Shown here: piece by piece, positions 16,861-21,442 of the stretch | Layout: the number at the start of each line of letters is the position of its first letter | How positions within the stretch are numbered: position 1 is the stretch's first letter | Origin: Paulinella micropora | Taxonomy: Eukaryota > Cercozoa > Imbricatea > Euglyphida | Assembly: GCA_009731375.1 (NCBI GenBank) | Contig: BJOX01000235.1 | Coordinates: forward strand, 131,526-152,967 | Direction: 5' to 3' | Length of the DNA: 21,442 nt | Notes under the pieces: model-generated | The model's database searches: none | Told to the model about the DNA's origin: nothing | The model's input: the letters and a program-made list of their open reading frames with translations, nothing else | Program-made: the position numbers and the translations under genes

Positions 16861-17039
16861 TAGGGAGTACATAGGCCATCGGTCCTTTCCATGGGCTGAT
16901 TGGTATAAAGCTCCTAGAGTAATGTTCTATGCCGTCACTTCCTTTATTCCACCGATTGGTGTGGAGACTTTCCTTATGGAATGGAGGACTGGATGCACAT
17001 GGCCTTTTGGCTCAGCAATTGGCAGGAGATACACTATTA
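16861..17039 (+). repeat. 179-bp (ATT)-bounded module, copy 1
   Basis: Begins tagggagtacataggccatc and ends gcaggagatacactatta. It appears identical to 19229-19407, 2.4 kb away, and both copies are flanked by (ATT)n. A short frame runs through it but is not recognised as protein. It is probably a young dispersed repeat. Confidence 0.9.
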
Positions 17040-17073
17040 CCATTATTATTATCATTATTATTATTACTATTGT

Positions 17074-17307
17074 TATGGACACCGTGATAGCCCAGTTGTC
17101 AAGTTCTATCATCTGGGCCCTGTCGCCAGTTCGATTCCCGTCGGTGCCACCAGTATTTTCATTGAACATGCCGGTCCATCTGGAAGTGTTGGAACTGCCC
17201 TTGCGGGGGTGTCATTAGAGCTTATCGTCAATTCTTCGTACTCCCCTCACGGGTGAGACGATGGAGGCGCATGTGCAGATTTGCATCAGCCATTGACAGA
17301 GAAGCAC

Positions 17308-17309
<2 letters not shown>
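17074..17309 (+). mobile_element. tRNA-derived SINE-like element
   Basis: The head (17078-17152) is tRNA-like. The acceptor strands GACACCG and CGGTGCC pair at 6 of 7 positions and are followed by A-CCA. An A box (TAGCCCAGTTG, 17088-17098) and a B box (AGTTCGATTCC, 17128-17138; one mismatch to the consensus) form a pol III internal promoter. The T stem has two mismatches, so this is not a working tRNA gene. A tRNA-unrelated body of about 155 bases follows, and the element ends in an (ATT)n tail. It is bounded by (ATT)n on the left too. The encoded CCA suggests an origin from a mature tRNA. Confidence 0.65.
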
Positions 17310-17361
<52 letters not shown>

Positions 17362-17385
17362 TATTATTGTTATTATTATTGTTAT
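17310..17385. repeat. (ATT)n microsatellite
   Basis: An ATT tract with ACT and GTT interruptions between the SINE-like element and the next repeat fragment. Confidence 0.92.
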
Positions 17386-17450
17386 ATTATTCTTGGAGTG
17401 TTGACGGTGATCTATTTGAGGGTAACACCTGATGATAAAAACCTAGTCCA
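17386..17450 (-). repeat. Inverted copy of the repeat at 265-335
   Basis: The reverse complement matches 265-335 with about seven differences over 65 bases. The sequence beyond it (17451-17560) is GC-richer and its relation to the left part of the first copy is unclear. Confidence 0.75.
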
Positions 17451-17615
17451 TTAGAGGAGGAGAAGTCAACATGGCCGCCGCACCCGCGCCCCGCAGCCCT
17501 TCTAGATTCAAGTCGGAAATACCCTACAATGCAGGAATTTTTGCTTGTGATTGCAGCGTGATGATGAAGGGCATATGCATATGCATATGTATTTGTGTTA
17601 TACAAAAGTACAAAA
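17451..17615. other. Unique DNA, no gene recognised
   Basis: Short GC-rich stretch (atggccgccgcacccgcgcc) merging into ATGCAT-type and then CATA-type simple sequence. A frame from the ATG runs into the repeat and is not credible. Confidence 0.4.
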
Positions 17616-17940
17616 ATACAAAAATACATACATATACATACATACATGTACATGCATACATACATACATACAGACAGACATACATACATACATGCATACA
17701 TACATACATACATGCATACATACATACATACATACATACATACATACATACATGGAATACATACATACATACATACATACATACACACATACATGCATGC
17801 ATACATACATGCATACATGCATACATACATGCATACATACATGCATACATACATACATACATACATACATAATACATACATGCATACATGCATGCATGCA
17901 TGACATACATTACATACATTACATACATGACATACATGAC
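17616..17940. repeat. (CATA)n tetranucleotide array
   Basis: CATA repeats with CATG variants. The long frames on both strands translate to IHTY or MYVC periodicities and are not genes. Confidence 0.97.
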
Positions 17941-18600
17941 ATACATTATCATACATTATCATGCATTATCATGCATTATCATGCATTATCATGCATTACC
18001 ATACATTACCATACATTATCATATAGTATCGTACATCATCATGCATTATCATGCATTATCATACATTATCATATATTATCATACATCATCATACATCATC
18101 ATACAGTATACATACATTATACACATTATCATGCATTACCATACATTACCATACATTATCATATATTATCATACATTATCTTATCATGCATTATCATAAA
18201 TTATCATAAATTATCATACACCATCATACATCATCATACATTATACATACACTATACATACACATTATACATACATTATACATACATTATACATACATTA
18301 TCATACATTATCATACATGATCATACATGATCATACATTATCATACATTACCATACATTAACATTATCATACATTATCATACATTATCATATTCAACATT
18401 ATCATACATTATCATACATTCATCACACATTATCATACATTATCATACATTATCATACATTATCATACATGATCATAAATTCATCACACATTATCATACA
18501 TTATCATATATTATCATACACAATCATACATTATCATGCATTATCATACATTATCATACATTATCATAAACTATCATACATCATCATACATTATCATGCA
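17941..18600. repeat. TATCATACAT-type minisatellite
   Basis: About 660 bases built from a degenerate 10-bp unit (acattatcat), with CATGCATTATC and CATACATTACC variants and a partial higher-order order. Translations in all frames are periodic (HYHT, HALS). Confidence 0.93.
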
Positions 18601-18692
18601 CTCATACGTACATACATACATTCATTCATTCATACATACATACATACATACATACATACATACCTGCGTGGGCTGGTACTGCAGATCTAGTT

Positions 18693-18724
<32 letters not shown>

Positions 18725-18930
18725 CATACATACATACATTCATACATACATTCATACATACATACCTGCGTGGGCTGGTGCTGCAGATCTAGTTCATTCA
18801 TACATACATACATACATACATACATGCATGCATACATACATACATACATACATACATACCTGCGTGGGCTGGTGCTGCAGATCTAGTTCATACATACATA
18901 CATACATACATACATACCTGCGTGAGCTGA
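18601..18930. repeat. (CATA)n array with a repeated 30-bp insert
   Basis: CATA repeats are interrupted by a GC-rich unit cctgcgtgggctggt-ctgcagatctagtt at 18663-18692, 18765-18794 and 18859-18888. A truncated, changed fourth copy starts at 18917. The starts are 102, 94 and 58 bases apart. Confidence 0.93.
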
Positions 18931-19105
18931 CCTGAGACAGCAGACGCGGCCAGACTAGCATCGGAATCATCATCATCATCATCACCACCACCATCACCAC
19001 CATCACCATCGTCACCACCACCATCACCACCATCATCACCATCATCACCACCACAAGCACCACCACCATATCATCATCATCATCATTATTATTATTATTA
19101 TTGTT

Positions 19106-19146
<41 letters not shown>

Positions 19147-19193
19147 CAATATATTTATTATTATTATTATCATTATTATTATTATTATTATTA

Positions 19194-19228
<35 letters not shown>
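18931..19228. repeat. (CAT/CAC)n and (ATT)n arrays
   Basis: A short unique stretch (18931-18965) is followed by CAT/CAC trinucleotides to about 19085, then ATT trinucleotides to the border of the second 179-bp module. Confidence 0.93.
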
Positions 19229-19407
19229 TAGGGAGTACATAGGCCATCGGTCCTTTCCATGGGCTGATTGGTATAAAGCTCCTAGAGTAATGTTCTATGC
19301 CGTCACTTCCTTTATTCCACCGATTGGTGTGGAGACTTTCCTTATGGAATGGAGGACTGGATGCACATGGCCTTTTGGCTCAGCAATTGGCAGGAGATAC
19401 ACTATTA
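19229..19407 (+). repeat. 179-bp (ATT)-bounded module, copy 2
   Basis: Appears identical to 16861-17039 and has the same boundaries. The sequence to the right differs: ATT and CAT repeats instead of the SINE-like element. Confidence 0.9.
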
Positions 19408-19418
19408 TTATTATTATT

Positions 19419-19453
<35 letters not shown>

Positions 19454-19833
19454 AATCATCATCACCACCACCATCTCACCATCATTATCATCATCACCAC
19501 CACCACTATCACCATCACCATATCACATATATATCATCACATATATCACATATCACATATTACATATCACATATATCACATATCACATATATCACATATC
19601 ACAAATCACATATTACATATCACATATCATATATCACATATCGCATATCGCATTGGCATATCGCATATCACATATCACATATCACATATCGCATGTCACA
19701 TATCACATTACATACATTACATGCATTACATACATTACATACATTACATACATTACATACATGACATACATGACATACATGACATACATTACATACATGA
19801 CATACATGACATACATGACATACATGACATACA

Positions 19834-19864
<31 letters not shown>

Positions 19865-19891
19865 CATACATTACATTATACATTACATATA

Positions 19892-19922
<31 letters not shown>

Positions 19923-19990
19923 CATACATACATACATACATACATACATACATACATACATGACATAGTTACATGACATACATGCATAGC
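19408..19990. repeat. CAT, CATATCA and CATTACATA arrays
   Basis: Successive arrays: ATT/ATC to about 19500; a CACATATCACATAT-type minisatellite to about 19708; a CATTACATA/CATGACATA minisatellite to about 19838; then CATA repeats. No gene. Confidence 0.93.
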
Positions 19991-20021
19991 TACCTCGGGC
20001 ACGGCAGCAGGTGAGGACAGT

Positions 20022-20060
<39 letters not shown>

Positions 20061-20110
20061 CACACACACACACACACACACAACACACACACACACACAC
20101 ACACACACAC
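20022..20110. repeat. (CA)n microsatellite running into the gap
   Basis: A CA tract with two small interruptions ends exactly at the N run, so the gap probably reflects repeat-driven assembly failure. Confidence 0.95.
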
Positions 20111-20641
20111 NNNNNNNNNNNNNNNNNNNNNNNNNNNNNNNNNNNNNNNNNNNNNNNNNNNNNNNNNNNNNNNNNNNNNNNNNNNNNNNNNNNNNNNNNN
20201 NNNNNNNNNNNNNNNNNNNNNNNNNNNNNNNNNNNNNNNNNNNNNNNNNNNNNNNNNNNNNNNNNNNNNNNNNNNNNNNNNNNNNNNNNNNNNNNNNNNN
20301 NNNNNNNNNNNNNNNNNNNNNNNNNNNNNNNNNNNNNNNNNNNNNNNNNNNNNNNNNNNNNNNNNNNNNNNNNNNNNNNNNNNNNNNNNNNNNNNNNNNN
20401 NNNNNNNNNNNNNNNNNNNNNNNNNNNNNNNNNNNNNNNNNNNNNNNNNNNNNNNNNNNNNNNNNNNNNNNNNNNNNNNNNNNNNNNNNNNNNNNNNNNN
20501 NNNNNNNNNNNNNNNNNNNNNNNNNNNNNNNNNNNNNNNNNNNNNNNNNNNNNNNNNNNNNNNNNNNNNNNNNNNNNNNNNNNNNNNNNNNNNNNNNNNN
20601 NNNNNNNNNNNNNNNNNNNNNNNNNNNNNNNNNNNNNNNNN
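20111..20641. other. Assembly gap (531 N)
   Basis: A run of N with no information, between the CA array and the AGT array. Confidence 0.99.
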
Positions 20642-20652
20642 CTCTGAAGCAG

Positions 20653-20656
20653 CAGC

Positions 20657-20703
<47 letters not shown>

Positions 20704-20728
20704 CAGTAGTAGTAGTGGTAGTAAGTAC

Positions 20729-20762
<34 letters not shown>

Positions 20763-20789
20763 GAAGTAGTAGTAGTGGTAGTAGTAGTG

Positions 20790-20829
<40 letters not shown>

Positions 20830-20872
20830 CAGTAGTAGTAGCAGCAGCAGCAGTAGCAGTAGTACTAGTAGC

Positions 20873-20919
<47 letters not shown>

Positions 20920-20925
20920 CGCCTT
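20653..20925. repeat. (AGT)n trinucleotide array
   Basis: About 270 bases of AGT/AGC repeats. On the minus strand it continues the LRR reading frame at 20926-21028 as poly-Thr/Ala. Confidence 0.95.
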
Positions 20926-21028
20926 CAGCACCAATTTTGTTCTTCAAGTCGAGCTTGACATGGGTGTTTTCAACTATAATGTAGTTGTCATGAACAGTCA
21001 TGTTGAGCTCGCGGAGTGTCTCGTTCTC
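20926..21028 (-). CDS. Partial LRR-protein exon (minus strand)
   Basis: Read on the minus strand, the sequence after an acceptor-like gatgtgcAG| gives ENETLRELNM, a stretch without clear consensus, then VKLDLKNKIGAEGA. The last part matches the RI/NOD-type LRR consensus (LxLxxNxIGxEGA). The exon is cut where the (AGT)n array begins in frame. It could be the 5' portion of an exon whose remainder expanded or was replaced, or a decayed gene piece. In proteins of this family LRRs form a curved protein-binding surface. No full gene is visible. Confidence 0.45.
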
Positions 21029-21055
21029 CTGCACATCACATATGCTTGCTTTTTA

Positions 21056-21078
21056 ATGCTACCTGCGCGCGGTAGCAT
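21056..21078. repeat. Short hairpin between the two LRR exons
   Basis: atgctacc (21056-21063) and ggtagcat (21071-21078) are exact 8-bp reverse complements around tgcgcgc. Confidence 0.8.
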
Positions 21079-21106
21079 TTCATACATATTCGTTTCGGTT
21101 GTACAG

Positions 21107-21190
21107 GTCAACAAAACGTTGACAAGCCTGAACCTCAATATCAACGAAATAGGCGACGCAGGGACACAGGCAATTGGAGAAGCCTTACGG
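21107..21190 (+). CDS. Single 84-bp LRR exon of an NLR-like/RI-like protein (partial gene)
   Basis: Translation from 21107 gives exactly 28 residues, VNKTLTSLNLNINEIGDAGT followed by QAIGEALR, which is one RI-type leucine-rich repeat. The exon is preceded by a T-rich acceptor (cggttgtacAG, 21105-21106) and followed by a donor (GTacct, 21191-21192). It is phase 0 at both ends, so it can be repeated or skipped without changing frame. In vertebrate NOD-like receptors single LRRs are also carried on 84-bp exons. Reading through the donor meets a stop within three codons, which supports splicing. No nucleotide-binding domain or neighbouring plus-strand repeat is visible in the window, so the gene is either truncated here or continues to the right. 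Confidence 0.62.
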
Positions 21191-21442
21191 GTACCTTAGC
21201 TGCTGCAGCTATGTGCGCCTATCTTGCTATAAGTTCAGGGTCGTCAAAGTCTTCACCTACATATAGAGTTGTTTTTGACAAACCAACAGACAACAAACAA
21301 CAGATATCACTGATCAAGTCTGGAACTACTTTACTATTTATAAGCTGCCTGCGGCTCGAGGTAATAAATCTGTCAGCCTGCACGAATATTAGTTAATCGG
21401 TCTGCATGACTTGAAACTGTGACTGCTTTTTTTTTTTTTTTT
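21191..21442. other. Possible intron or flanking DNA of the LRR gene
   Basis: No second consensus LRR exon is visible. A short stretch, LEVINLSACTNIS (about 21357-21393, plus strand), is loosely LRR-like but lacks splice support. The window ends in a T run (21428-21442). Confidence 0.35.

Noticed and set aside
17078-17152. A functional tRNA gene
   Set aside because: The T stem has two mismatches and the acceptor one, a clear anticodon arm is not resolved, and CCA is encoded. It fits a SINE head better.
16981-17256. 91-codon frame across the 179-bp module and the SINE-like element
   Set aside because: It crosses two unrelated repeat units and an ATT tract, so it is an accidental fusion of repeats.
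17471-18330. Long open frames with IHTY/MYVC/HYHT periodicity on both strands
   Set aside because: They are translations of CATA and TATCATACAT simple repeats, which stay open in several frames at once.
18601-18930. CRISPR-like array (regularly spaced 30-bp unit)
   Set aside because: The spacers are all the same CATA microsatellite, there are no cas genes, and the context is eukaryotic. It is a higher-order satellite.
19883-21034. A single 383-codon minus-strand gene from the LRR exon through the AGT array and the gap to the CATA array
   Set aside because: It depends on 531 unknown bases and on simple repeats. Only the first 35 or so codons have LRR character, so only that part is annotated.
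21357-21393. LEVINLSACTNIS as another LRR exon
   Set aside because: It resembles a different LRR class, is not bounded by clear splice sites, and is too short to support.

Overview
This is a nuclear window from a repeat-rich eukaryote. Evidence for that: a Ty3-type retrotransposon, a tRNA-derived SINE-like element, an 84-bp leucine-rich-repeat exon bounded by AG/GT splice signals, and many kilobases of simple-sequence DNA. The species cannot be named from sequence alone. The microsatellite load and the NLR-style LRR exon would fit a unicellular holozoan, an alga or another protist, but that is a guess. Two runs of N (12071-12494 and 20111-20641) are assembly gaps.

Left part (1-2766): a repeat fragment ending in a (TAA)n tract, (TATG)/(TG)-type simple sequence, a long imperfect inverted repeat resembling a MITE or foldback element (about 1183-1525), then about 1.2 kb of leader-like DNA in front of the retrotransposon, with a possible 81-nt intron at 2407-2487.

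Centre (2767-11280): one large, uninterrupted retrotransposon coding unit. Gag (899 codons) has an acidic Gly-rich N-terminus, a Pro-rich linker, a CCCH-like zinc finger and an RGG-rich tail. It ends in a single UGA. The pol frame continues in the same phase with no AUG for 180 nt and encodes protease-like, reverse transcriptase, RNase H and integrase domains in Ty3/gypsy order, then a GPY/F-like module and about 300 residues of unrecognised C-terminal extension. The layout suggests Gag-Pol is made by stop-codon readthrough. Catalytic residues of RT, RNase H and integrase are present; the protease active site reads DTMA instead of DTG(A/S). No pair of LTRs was found, so the termini are unresolved; a PPT-like tract lies at about 11806-11825, and the 3' LTR may lie wholly or partly in the first gap.

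Right part (11281-21442): no convincing intact gene. It holds hairpins and duplicated segments (13.5-14.9 kb), a roughly 290-bp unit duplicated between CT/TTC arrays (15.2-16.3 kb), two apparently identical 179-bp modules bounded by (ATT)n, a tRNA-derived SINE-like element, long CATA and TATCATACAT arrays with a higher-order 30-bp unit, a CA array running into the second gap, and an (AGT)n array. The last 500 bp contain two LRR exon remnants in divergent orientation. The plus-strand one is a single phase-0 84-bp exon encoding exactly one 28-residue repeat.
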